A stretch of DNA of 39,592 nt from Acrasis kona. Its lineage: Eukaryota > Heterolobosea > Eutetramitea > Acrasida > Acrasidae. The DNA is taken from contig JAOPGA020001383.1 in the NCBI GenBank assembly GCA_026419775.2, forward strand, positions 1 through 39,592. Direction: 5' to 3'. This document shows, piece after piece, positions 21,002-33,700 of the stretch. Made by a program: the position numbers and the translations under genes. The number at the start of each line of letters is the position of its first letter. The first letter of the stretch is position 1. The notes under the pieces are model-generated. The model was given only the letters and a program-made list of their open reading frames with translations. It made no database searches and had not been told where the DNA came from.

Positions 21002-22784
21002 ATGTCAAACGTCGGCGAGCTGTACCAGGACCATCTCATTAACTCTCAGCTTAAGAGAACATATGATGGATCCGAGATTCTTATACATATATTTCAGTTT
21101 CTACCTCCTCATGACATACTAAGAATGTCGCTCGTAAACAGTCTATGGAACGAACAAGCAAGTAGTAATTTTTTGTGGAAGAACATGACTCAGAGAGCTA
21201 TTAAGGTACTTATAATACAACTATTTATTCACAATTTTAGATGAGATTTAACTTTGATGGTTCTGATGTTGAAGAGGATTTGACTTCAAAAGTATATCAA
21301 AACCAGGTTATGGATTGGCGAAAGCTTTACTTCGCAATAGTCGGTTCAAGGTGGAGGTGGCGCAGGGGTATCAGAAACTCAACGGACAGACATGACCACC
21401 TGTTCAAAGTGATGATACTCGGAGATAAAAAAGTTGGTAAGAGCACCTTGCTGTAAGTTAAATAAGAAAGTATTATTGAATAATCACAATAGTCTGCGAA
21501 TGGTCAAGGAAGATATTAAAAAAGATGTAATCAGCGAACAAATTAGCAAGTACGAAATGTCTCACAAAACTTGTACAGTAGTAGATGTACTTCCTCCCCA
21601 TTCTGCCGTCAAACTACAAATATACGACTCAAACATTATTGACATGGCCCAATACGTCAAGACTTGTCGCAAATATTCATGCGTGTGTCACGCTGTAGTC
21701 ATTGTATACAATGTCGCTCAAAAGCGCACATTTTTCAATGCCATCAACAAGTGGCTGAACATGGTAAGAAATCAGAACTTGTCTTGTAACGTCTTCCTGG
21801 TAGCCAACAAGAGTGACTTTAAAGAGATGAACCATCAAGTCAACACCACCGAGGCCGAAGCCATCGCTCAAAGCAAAGGTTTATAATTTTTTACAAGTTA
21901 GCGCCATCAAAGCATCAGGAACAGAAGATCTCGTAGCCGCCATCACTAACGTCATACATCGACGAGTCGTGCAAAATGAAGATTACGAAACGAGATGGCC
22001 AGACATACTTGCCGCCAAACATTCCCTTCACATTCGATTCTTTTTCACATTGATGCAGGTCCCCAAGAAGAACGCCATTCAAAATGACGAACACGCCGAA
22101 TACACCGAAAGTGCCATCAGCGCCCCAAGTACGGAAACAAATGACAAGAACGTAGGAAGTTATGATGAAGAAGAAGTCACCGCCATTATTGATGACGATG
22201 CAGATGAAACAGAAAACGATTACAACGACGGAGAATTTTATGATGTAGAAGACCCAGAAGTGAATGAATTTGTTTCATTAACAATGTTCAGAAAACAGAA
22301 ACCATCCGATAAGGATTACTTTAGTTCGTTGGTGATTGGCGGAACCAACTCTCCGACCAGTCCCCATAAAGGTCCACGAATTGTAAGAAGGTTGAGAACA
22401 GGAAGCTTATCCCATCCAAGCACCGATCAAGACGAATTCAGTCTGGCCGAAACCGAATCACATCAACCTACGATTCATTTGGCTTCTGTGCAGCGCGCCG
22501 GTAAACGTCAAACGAAAAAGTATACGAACGATGTGTTGTGGTTGAGCGAAAATCCTGATGCGTCGACGGAGGATAATTTGAATTCGTCGCGTGCCAGCAC
22601 TACAATGACGGATACTACTCCTCACCATGCTGAAGTAAAATCTGACGAACTTGATGGAACGGGTTTGACTGATGCAATTATTATCGAGGCCATGAATAAA
22701 GAAAGCGAGGTTGTTGCGAGTAACGTTGAGAATAATACTCCGAAGAATTTGAAACACAACGGCAAGCAATGCCGGGTCATGTAA
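21002..22784 (+). CDS. F-box / Ras-like GTPase fusion with acidic tail and CaaX end (long form)
   Basis: Exons 21002-21205, 21241-21452 and 21493-22784 (introns 35 and 40 nt), with one frame break at about 21880; roughly 568 residues. Residues about 22-60 form an F-box (SEILIHIFQFLPPHDILRMS, then LVNSLWNE...LWKNM). The GTPase domain has G1 GDKKVGKS (129-136), a degenerate G3 (QIYDSNIIDM, no DxxG glycine or Gln), G4 NKSD (244-247) and G5 VSAIKASGTEDL. A tail of about 270 residues follows, acidic then Ser/Thr-rich, ending in QCRVM, a possible CaaX box. Break: after AIAQSKG the frame stops at TAA, but the frame one base later reads YNFLQVSAIKASG, just as a Ras domain should. One extra T in GGTTTA explains it. 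A 19-nt intron (21879-21897) is the alternative. It is a paralogue of the fusion at 15318-16180. Confidence 0.78.
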
Positions 22785-23233
22785 GAATATATTTTCCTTG
22801 TTTTTTGTAATTAGCTTTATTAATAACCTGAGTGACACCATTTTATGTGATTGTTCAACAGTCCTCATCGGAGAAAATCAGTTGAACTTGTTGTTATTTG
22901 ACCAAATTATTTGCATCAAAAAACAACGCAGTTTCCTTCATGTATCTCTGCTAACAATAACCATTTTTAAGGTCTACCTTATTGAAAGAATTTTGAATAA
23001 AAAAAAACCGCATCTAAATGACCTTGTTGAAAACAACCTTATTTTGTTTCTGAAATCCGACTCATTTCTGATGGATGAAGCCGAGGGACGGCTAATTACA
23101 TAACAAGGTATTACTTTATCTTCTTCGGGAAAAACTGTTATTTTTAAATGACGCCAGCAACTGCTGTGAATTGTATTTTTATAGAGAAAATTAATATTGC
23201 ACACCCCGTCAAACTTCAAAACAGAATAAGAGC
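22785..23233. other. Intergenic, F-box GTPase / RGS-START
   Basis: 449 AT-rich bases between two plus-strand genes. Open frames on both strands lack recognisable features. There is no clear AATAAA for the upstream gene, no tRNA and no repeat. Confidence 0.5.
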
Positions 23234-24564
23234 ATGTCCACGATAAAGGGTCGTTTCTCCTTCTCATTAGAGGATGTACTTGACGACGCATCCACGCGTG
23301 AGCACTTTATCAACTACTTGAAAAGGAGCTTCAATGACGACTGTCTAATCTTCTTACAGGAGTGCAAAGCTTATCAAACCCTCCCCATAGAGTCTAGATT
23401 TAGCACAGCACAGAACATCATCAACAAATACATAAAACTTGATAGCTCAAACGAGATCAACATTTCTGGGCCCCTTAGGACGAGCATAGTCGAGGAAATA
23501 GACAAGTTTAGCACTGCCCAACAAGACGTGCCCGAGTCTCTGTTTGGAAACGCCTACTATGCCGTGATGAGAGAACTGAAGGAAGACGCTTTCGCTAGTA
23601 AGTACTTCTACCTTTTCAAGACATTCTAACAAACCAAGGGTACACTCGTTCGCGGGATTTTGAGGAGTTTATTAATAAGAAGGACAAGACGTTTTTGAGC
23701 AAATACGTCGCCACCAAGAGAAAAGAGACCATCTTGAATATTAGTCAACAAGATTTCAACCAAAAATGCATTCATGAAAAGGTAATCCATACAACTCTAC
23801 TGTTTTCTTACTTCTAGGATGTTAAACTCATGATGCGGCTCAGTGAGGACTCACACGTGTGGGATGCCTTGAGAAAAACAAAGCTCAACGAAAAGGAGCA
23901 CTCGGCCTACACCTACATTAGTAACCCCATAAAGACCCTGGATGGAAGTAAAGTCCTTTTGGTCAAGTACACAGGTCTAGTACCATATAGTGCAGAGAGA
24001 ACGGTGAACCAAATGATGGTAACCTCCACCAAGAAGAAGTACTGGCTAAAGGGTCAAGTAAAGGACGAGTTCATGGAGTACCATACCTTTGAGAACCCAG
24101 ACGAGTATGCAATCTCACTAAGCTTATACTCTTACAGCATGATGAAGCTCTTGAAGCCTTTTGAGTGCGTCAAACTAAATACCGTCGTTTATGATACCAA
24201 GAGGAGGTGTTACATGTACATTATGAAGAGCACAACAGCATACGGTAGGCACAAAGACATGAAGAGAAGCACTCCCATGACATATTTATATTCGGTACAG
24301 GTTAACCAAGTTGCGGAAAACATGTGCCGTTATAACATTGTGTTGTTGTATTACATGAAGAAAATGGACCATCCTTTTGTATTGAAAATGGCAGTCAGTC
24401 ATGCTCCCTACGACGTTCAGAACGGTATCATTGCCATGATGAAGGAAGCCGAATCGAAGGGATTCCCACATGAGGACGATAACAGAGTTTCAGAAACGCT
24501 TCAAGATTACCTCACCAGAAATAATGGCGGTAAAACTTGGGATGTGAGTGATGTTGTTTTATAA
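23234..24564 (+). CDS. RGS-START fusion protein
   Basis: Three exons: 23234-23597, 23639-23781, 23818-24564 (introns 41 and 36 nt), 417 residues. Residues about 14-140 are an RGS domain (DDASTREHFINYLKRSFNDD, LIFLQECKAYQ, the ISGPLRTSIVEEI helix, FGNAYYAVMRELKEDAF), which in known proteins speeds GTP hydrolysis by G-alpha. Residues about 180-410 look like a START lipid-transfer domain (WDALRKTKLNEKEHSAYTYI, AERTVNQMMVTSTKK, YLYSVQVNQVAENMCRYNIV). The second intron sits between them (HEK^DVKLMM). No signal or membrane segment, so cytosolic or membrane-associated through the lipid pocket. The likely job is G-protein signal shut-off tuned by a lipid (inference). AATAAA at 24564-24569 overlaps the last base of the stop. 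Confidence 0.8.
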
Positions 24565-24751
24565 ATAAATAAAATTTTGTACGTATCGAACGAACATTGT
24601 TTAATTCTTTCGAAAGTTATTTTGCGTTTGTTTATCGGTTTGGTTGTTGGTTTCTCGTCCTACTTCTGTGTTGATGTGCGCGCCATCAAGATTACAATGA
24701 GTTAAAGCGCCAAATTTTAAAAATCAAGCCCAATTATTGACAACTTGAATA

Positions 24752-27700
24752 ATGCTTCAGAAGGACGATGCCAGGATAAAGGCTATTTTGAACCTGGTAG
24801 CTTGTGTCTTTCCTAAAGATATTGCTCAGAATTGTGCTTCACAATTAAGCGCTAGTCCAGAGACTGAGAAGTTTATTGAGGATAGCAACTGCACCATTCT
24901 GGAATTTTGTATTGTCGATAAGAAACTAGTTATATCGAATACAATTTCATTTCCTCCAAATTGCACCCATGAGTACCATATTATCAAATCAAAAACAAGT
25001 GGAGCGCTAGAGGAATCCGATTTTACAAGTGGGAATTGTATCCAACATGGATCATTAAAGCACAGTTCACCCAGTGATAATCTGTTGAATCAGCTACACA
25101 ATGTATATGGTCCTCTACTGTTGGCCAACAAGAACTACTCTGGAGACTTTAATCCACTTTTACAAAACCTTCTCACAGAACTCGAATCTGGACTTGAGTC
25201 GTTCGTTCACAAACAGAACACATCCAAAAAGATCTCGGAAGAGTTTTTCTTTTTAACTCCCCAAGAGGAATTACAATACTGGACGGAAGCGAGCGACACA
25301 AACGACTATGCTTCAGAAATTGATAACACGTTCAGGAACTACAAGTTATATGAAAAGTTTTCCCGTCTAGAACAAATGAAGTTAGAGGAGATCACTCAGG
25401 GAACCGAGAATATCGTTTCCGACATTCAATCAGCACTAGAGATAGTTTGGGACCTGGAGGTTTCTTCTGGAAAGAAGTACCCCCAATCAAGAATGGAGCA
25501 TTTGCTCTCGGTCGTTAGTAGTTCCTTTGGAAGATTGATCCAGTTAAAATTAGGACAGCTTAACTTTTGGTCCGAAGACTTTCCCACTGTAAAGAAATCA
25601 CTCGAGCAAGCATTAGAGATATGTTACGATTGGAGGCACTCTGTACAGACACTTATGTTTTCATTCACTCAAAACATGGATCACAAATGGAAAGGAGAAC
25701 CACATAGTGATTTATTATTGGATCAACTTTCACAACGAATGGAGCAGATTTTGAGCATTAGATCAAGTCACGAACAAATCATACAAAACTTGACTGATCA
25801 AGAGTTGGCTGACGTTAATGTCAAAAAATTATTCTTACCCTTTGCGGACATTGTAGCCCTGCACACTTCCACCTATACTGAGAAGTTATGGAACATGGCA
25901 GTCCAACAATATGAAGCAAGTTTAGCACCACTCGAGCGCAGAATTTCAGATAAACTCCGTGCAAGATTATCACAAATATCCGATCAGCCACAACTACTAG
26001 TCATTGAATTCCAACGCAATAAGGAAATCATCAAGAAACCAAACGTAAAGAAGGACTTATCGCAAGAGAGAAGTATCTTTTTGGGACATTTAAGATCATA
26101 TGTAAAAACGTTACGAAATGAATTCGAGAGCATCAGTTACAACGACAAGAGCACTCCCACTCAAGTAGAGGTTGGAAAGATTATGACTTTAATCATCAAC
26201 AAGATCATGTCCACCAAACAAATACAAGACAAGTTAGCATCCATCAGCTCAACAGCAAACACATTCTTGGACGATCTCCCCAACGCAGACGTCCTCACCA
26301 AAGAATGTCAACAATTAGAAAATGACCTCGAAGAATTTTCCACACTCCAATTCGAAAAATGGAAACGTCAAGTCAAAGAAAGCATCGACAAGAACAATTT
26401 ATCGGCCGATCTCAAAGGAAACATGATTAAGATGGACGAAGGAAAGAGTTTGATGGTCGTTAATTACAACGAACGATTGGTCAGCCTAATTAGGGAATCT
26501 CGTCAGTTGACCATTCTTGGATTCCGAATTCCGGACGAAACACAACAATTATGTAACGAAGCATTAGAGTTCCACGCACAAGCAATGACTTTGAAACAAA
26601 TTGCGAATTTTTACAATAACGTTCACACGCAAATCATCAAATCACAATCTGCAATGCTGGTCCAATCCGCCTCCGAATTCGAAAGAGTCATCAAGACATT
26701 CGACAGCACCATCAAATGGAACAAGAAACAAGGAGATAAGTACATTGATAGCTTAAAAAAAGCAGCAGATAAATTCACATCAGAAAATCGCAAATTACGA
26801 AAATATCACCTGATGATCAGCGAACGAGTTTCTCAGTTATTCAATATTGATTTGTTACGCGATCGCGAAAAATGGTTAGATCAAATTTCCACCATCATTC
26901 GCATCTTTTCCACATTGTCTCAGAGTTACCAAAACATGGAGAGTTGGCGCATACATTGGGATTATCAAATTTATAGAGCATTAGAACATCAGTACCAATT
27001 AGGATTAGAAAATTTGAACGAAAATTTACCAGAGATCAAAGCAGATGTGATCTTCAAAAACAAACAAATTCAGTTCAATCCATCGTTCGAAAGGATTAGA
27101 GAGATTTATTTCGAGAGGATGAGCGAATTCATTTCGTTCCCGGAACATTTCGAAGGAGTTCACTCGACCACTAGTGATGGAATGTGTCCGAGTGGAAGAA
27201 CTGCGAACAAGAGTAGCATCTTTAGACAAATGATTTATAGAAACGAATCTAGTTTGTTGAGTGTTTACAAAAAAGCAGGTCAACTGTTCGCTAGATTACA
27301 ACAAGCTCAAAAAAGATTCGTAAACTACGTCGTATTGGGCACCGTCGATTCGCTATCTCAATTAGTGGAAGAACAGTTACAAGATACGAACCAATGGGAA
27401 GCCAATTTCAAAATGGTGAAGGAAAAGGGAAAGGAAGTGGAAAGAATCGAAAATCAGATCAAGTACAGTTGCATCACATTGTCGACTCAACCCATCAAGG
27501 CATCCATAGATGACCAATTACAAAAATTAGGTGATGTATTGGTTAGATCTCTTCGGTTATCTGCTCAAAGTCATTTGAACAAAATAGAAGAGTTTACAAA
27601 AAAAGCACAGTCAGAGTTGACCACCGAACCACAAACCATGGAAGACATTGGAAAGTCACAACAATTCGTTCGAGAGCTATCCATTGATAAAAAAAACGTT

Positions 27701-30700
27701 TATACCGAGTTCGACAAATTCGAATCCAAAAATAAACTTTTGCGGAGCGTGTCGGGAAATTACATTGATGTCACGAGTTACAAAGATAAATGGAATGACT
27801 TTGAAGATACGCTCATGGCACACGAACAATTCTTACAAGAAAGAACGGTCAACCTAAGAAAAGACGTCGAGGGCAAATTAACAATTTTCCGCAACGACGT
27901 TACAAAGTTTTCGGTCACTTGGCATGCCGTCAAACCCAAAAACAATCAATTCGAAGGTCACACAAAATCAAAAGAGAACATTACAAAAATAAAAGAAAAG
28001 CGATTGGAGTGCGAAGAATTGAAAGCTAGAGCCGATCAGATACAAAGAGAATGTGAATACTTTGGCGTCAAGAAACAAAACATGGATGATCTCGACGAAG
28101 TTGATGCTGACATTTCGAAATTCGAATCCATTTGGAAGGTATACGAAGATTACGTGGGCGACTTGGATAAGTATTACAAAGAGGAATGGATCGTCTTCAA
28201 AAAGCGTTATTTCGAATTTGAAGATTTCATTCAAAAATGGTCAACCCAACTCAAATCAGAAGATTCGAATTCGAGCGTCGTATTATACATTCACAACCAA
28301 ATCGACACCTTCAACACATTTAAGGACAATTTGAAATTCATTCTTGGTGATTCGTGGACCACTGATCACTGGATTCAATTATTCAGAATGATTGGAATCG
28401 ATCACAACGCCATCCAATACGATAAATTGTTATTCGGTCACTTGTTGGATAGCAGCGATAACATCATAAGAGAGAAACAATCCATCATGGACCTCAATAA
28501 CAGGGCAAGAGAAGAGGAACAAATCAGAAGCGAATTACACGAAATCAGAACATGGGACGCCAAAACAAACTTTGCGTTATTCGAATACACTTCCAATCCA
28601 AAGAAGAAATTAAGTCTCATTAAGGAATGGAAGGATATCTTATCAAAGGTTGGTGATTTCATATCAGTCATTCAAACCTTAAAAGACCATCACTATGCTT
28701 CATTATTCGCTGCAGAAATTGCATCGTGGGAAGATAAATTGGGTAAATTAGATTTGTACCTCACTGGTTTGAATCAAATTCAAAGAAAGTGGTTATATTT
28801 GGAACCAATTTTTAGTAAAGGTTCGTTACCGAGCGAAACGGCTCGCTTCAATCGAATCGATAAGGACTTTATCGAAATTATGCAAAATGTGGAACATGAC
28901 CCTAGGGTAACCAAGTTGGTCAACCAAAACGGACTCAATAAAGAAAAACTCAAAATGTTACAAAGTGGTTTGGATTTGTGCCAAAAGGCTCTAAACGACT
29001 TTTTGGAAGAAAAGAGAATGGCATTTCCGAGGTTTTACTTTATTGGTGATGACGACTTGTTAGAGATTTTGGGACAAGCTCAAAATCCAAATATCATTCA
29101 ATCTCATCTGAAGAAGTTATTCGCTGGTATTCATTCGGTGAAATTCAACGAGTCTCAAACGACAATTGTTGCCATTTGTAGCGCAGAGGGAGAACAAGTA
29201 CAATTGAAGAATGGAGTAAATGTCACCGATAAGGTGGAAAGTTGGTTAAGTATTCTAGACGCCGAAGTAAAGAGCACATTACAGCGTCTCTTGTACGAAT
29301 GCGACCAATCAAAAGAATTTAGTTTGGAATCATATCCAAGTCAAATTCTATGTTTATCGGCTTATATAACCTTCTCTAGAAAAGCTTTACATGGCATCTG
29401 TTCCAATTCTCTTCATAAAGTACACGAAGAGATGAAACAACAATTAAATGAATACGCATCCATTAATTACGGTTCTGATTTGGTTCTGGAATTAAAAATA
29501 AAGAGCTTGATGATGGATTTGATTCATAACATAGAAGTAGTGGAGAATCTAATCGATAAAAACATTACTTCGCCCGATCATTACGAATGGGCAAAGCAAT
29601 TCAAGTACCAATTGGGAGGTAAGGACTACGAAGGAGAATATCCATCCTGTTACGTACAAATGTGCAACACTGAATTTTATTATTCTTTTGAATATCAAGG
29701 AAATGTTCAAAAGTTGGTTCATACGCCCTTGACCGATAAATGTTACTTGACGTTAACTCAAGGTATGCATTTAGGATACGGAGGTAATCCATATGGACCA
29801 GCAGGTACTGGTAAAACTGAATCCGTAAAGGCACTCGGTCACTTATTCGGTCGTCAAGTTTTAGTTTTTAATTGTGACGAAGGAATTGATTTTAAGAGCA
29901 TGGGTCGTATATTCATGGGACTCGTCAAGTGTGGAGCATGGGGTTGCTTTGATGAGTTTAATCGTTTGAAGGAGGACCAGTTATCAGCGGTGAGTCAACA
30001 AATTCAAATCATTCAAGCGGCAATAAAGGAAAAGAAATTGGAAGAGATTGATTTGTTGGGAAAGAAAGTCAAAGTGAATATGGATGCTGGTATTTTCGTA
30101 ACGTTGAATCCAGCAGGAAAGGGTTACGGAGGTCGTTCTAAATTACCAGATAACTTGAAACAATTATTTAGGGCAGTGGCGATGAGCGTTCCTGACATTG
30201 AACTCATTTCTGAAGTCATGTTGTACTCTGAAGGGTTCGAACACGCAAAGTACTTGGGTAAGAAATTAGTTTCGGTATTCATGCTTTGTAAACAACTCAT
30301 GAGTCCCCAACAACACTACGATTGGGGTTTGAGAGCCCTCAAAGCGGTACTAAGAGTCGGTGGTGGTCAAATCCAACAAATCAAGAGATCTGGTTCTAAA
30401 AACGTGAGCAGAGAAAAGGAATCACAAATGATCATAAAGGCATTGCGAGTCAATACTCTATCGAAATTAACTTATGACGATACGGAGTTATTCCATGGAA
30501 TCATCAACGATGTATTCCCGAACATGTCCACTCCAGATTTAACCTACGCTGATTTGGAATCAGCAATACGACAAGTCCTGGAGGAACAAAATCTAATTTA
30601 CATTGAATCACAAGTAAAGAAGATTTTACAATTTTACGAAGCTGCCAAACAACGTATGGGTGTAGTATTGGTCGGTCCATCTGGTAGCGGAAAGAGCACG

Positions 30701-33700
30701 GTATGGAACGTTTTGTTAGAGGCTGAAAAGAAATTGGGACATGTGATTAAAACATATGTAGTGAATCCCAAAGCTATGCCTCGTCAACAATTACTGGGAC
30801 ATATGGACATGGACACTAGAGAATGGACCGATGGTATCATCACATCTAATGCACGTTCTGTATTTAAAGAACCTCTCACCACTCATTCATGGATCATTTG
30901 TGATGGAGATATCGATCCGGAGTGGGTAGAGAGTTTGAATTCGGTACTCGACGATAATCGGTTGTTGACTATGCCTAGCGGAGAACGCATTCAATTCAGC
31001 AACAATGTGAATTTCATTTTCGAAACTCATTCGTTGAGATATGCATCCCCAGCAACTGTTTCTCGCATGGGTATGATCTTCTTGTCACAAGAGGATGTCG
31101 ATACGGAGAGCATGATTGCATCATGGATCAAGGAACATCCAGAGGAACATCAAGAGGTGATCAAACAACTCATCGATACTTACTTTTATCAAGCAATCGA
31201 TATACTGATGAGATATCACGAAGATTTTGTAATGGACATCACAAAAACAGGTATTGTAAAGTGCGGACTATCTCATTGCTATCACGTATCGAACAGAGGC
31301 GAGCTCGTTTGTGCGTTGATTAGGGGCTTAGGTAGTTTATTAAACGTAGAGGCATGTAACACTTACGCACTCGATATTTTCTTAATGATGGGAGAAGAAC
31401 CAGTGGATAGACGTTCGCCACTCGATTGTTATTACGAACCGAGTCAAGATTCATTCGTGCCGTATACATTCGATGCTAATGTTGATTTATCGATCGAAAC
31501 GCTAAAGAAGAATCCAATGATTAAAACCATTGATGTACAACGCATCAAAAACATATTGTTACCGTGGTTAGATCAATGCGAACCTTTTATATTGGTGGGT
31601 CCAGAGGGTTGTGGAAAGGACATGATCCTTCGTCATTTATTCGAAGAGCACTTCTCAAATACTCAAATCGAAGTGATTCATTGTAACGCGCAGACGAGTG
31701 CAATGAACGTTGTTCAAAAATTGAATCAATCTTGTGGCGTGTTTACAACGAATCATGGAAAGGTGATGAGACCTAATAGTGGCGAACGGTTGATTATTTA
31801 CCTAAAGGACATTAATTTACCAAAACCAGATGAGTACGGTACTACTCAACTGATTAGCTTTTTACAACAATTGATCACTCATAATGGATTCTATGATAAG
31901 GATCTAGAGTGGATCATGTTGGAGAGGATACAAATCGTATGTAGCATGAATCCATCTACATCAGTCGGTAGATATCCATTAACTTCCCGCTTCACATCTA
32001 CGGTCAGAATAGCTAGTATTTCTTATCCTAGCAAAGCTCAGCTATTAAGCGTCTACAACGAAATTGTAAGAGCTGCTTTAAATTCCAATCCAAAAATAAC
32101 AGCGCATCCCTTCTGGAGTCAACCAGCTAACATTACAACGTTGACAGAAGCCATGATCGAGCTATACGAGCGAATCAGAAACAAATTCACGCTAGATGAC
32201 CACCCGCACTACTTATTCACTCCACGTGATTTAACCAGATGGACGCTAGGAATACTCAACTACAATTTCAGCGGCGGAGGAAAGAAGGCCAATGAGCTAA
32301 TAGATATTTGGCTGTACGAATCCAGAAGGTTATTCAGGGACCGTATCGTCGGTGACTCCTCTCTAGCGACCTATAACTCTATCGAAAATAGCGTGATTGA
32401 TAAATACTTTAGTAACTTTGAATACAAGAACATGTTGGGTGAGGTATTGTTTGGAATTCATCCTAGCAAACCAGCGCTCAATCCACACAAGATCCCCACT
32501 TATACCAACAAGATTATTGCGCCACAAAGTCAAAAATACATTCGCGAGCATCGTAATTTGGATTTGTACATGATACAGGAACAAAGCATTTATATAGCTA
32601 ATTTAGAAAGAGTGCTATTACAGCCCGGCAGTAGTTTATTATTGATCGGTAAACCAGGCATCTGTCGCAAAAACGCATTAGCTCTAGCTTGCTTTAATGC
32701 CAAAATACAATTATATACGCCAAAGATGACCATGGGATACGACCTCAAACAATTCAAAGCTGATTTACGAGTTGTATTAGCTACCGCTGGTTTACAAAAC
32801 GAATCCATTTGCTTATTGATCGAAGATTATCAAATTGTGAATTCGACCTTTTTGGAATACATTAATAGCTTGTTAAGCTCTGGAGAAGTACCTGGATTGT
32901 ATTTACCAGAAGAAATCGACCAGATGGTCATGCCCATTAGAGACGAAGCTAGAGATGCTTACATGACGCCATTTGCTTACTTTACGTGGCGCATTCGACG
33001 CAATTTACGTATCGCGCTCATCATGGATCCAGCTAATCCATTATTCAGCGTTAGGTGTCAATCCAATCCAGCTATTTTCACTCAATGTACGATCCTATGG
33101 AAGGAATCATGGTCCAGCGAAGGCATCAATGCCATTCCAAAACTAATCATTGGCGATTCCATCATGAAAGGGTTATCAATGAACGAACACGATTTGACAA
33201 AATATCTAGTTGCCATCCACAACTCCATTCCTGGGTCCACACCCATGTTGTTCATTCGTTTGTTACGTACATTTGATTCCATTTATCAACAAGTCAAATC
33301 AAAGAGAAGCGAACAACAAAATCACTTGTTGAAGGGTTTAAATAAATTGAACGAAGCTGCTTCTAACGTAGATACGCTAAGCAAGAATGCACAAGTCAAA
33401 CAAAAAGAGCTGGTCGAAGTAAAGAAGGAAAAGGATCAAAGCATGACCGATATCGGAAAGAACATGAAATTATCATATGCCGAAAGTGCGAAGATTAAAA
33501 AAATAAAAGAACAAATCACGAAGGAAGACGAGGCATTGAAGGTTAAATCAGAAATGATTGATTCGAAATTAGGAGGTATCCAACCAATACTCGAAGCTGC
33601 TAAAAAGGCAGTAGAAGGTCTCGACGCAAAATTCTTGACCGAAATTCGATCGCTAAACGTCCCACCAGATGCCATCAGAGATGTATTGGAGGGAGTGATG

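Noticed and set aside
22798-23291. Open frames on both strands between F-box GTPase and RGS-START
   Set aside because: Low-complexity hydrophobic or random-looking translations without domain features, in AT-rich intergenic DNA.
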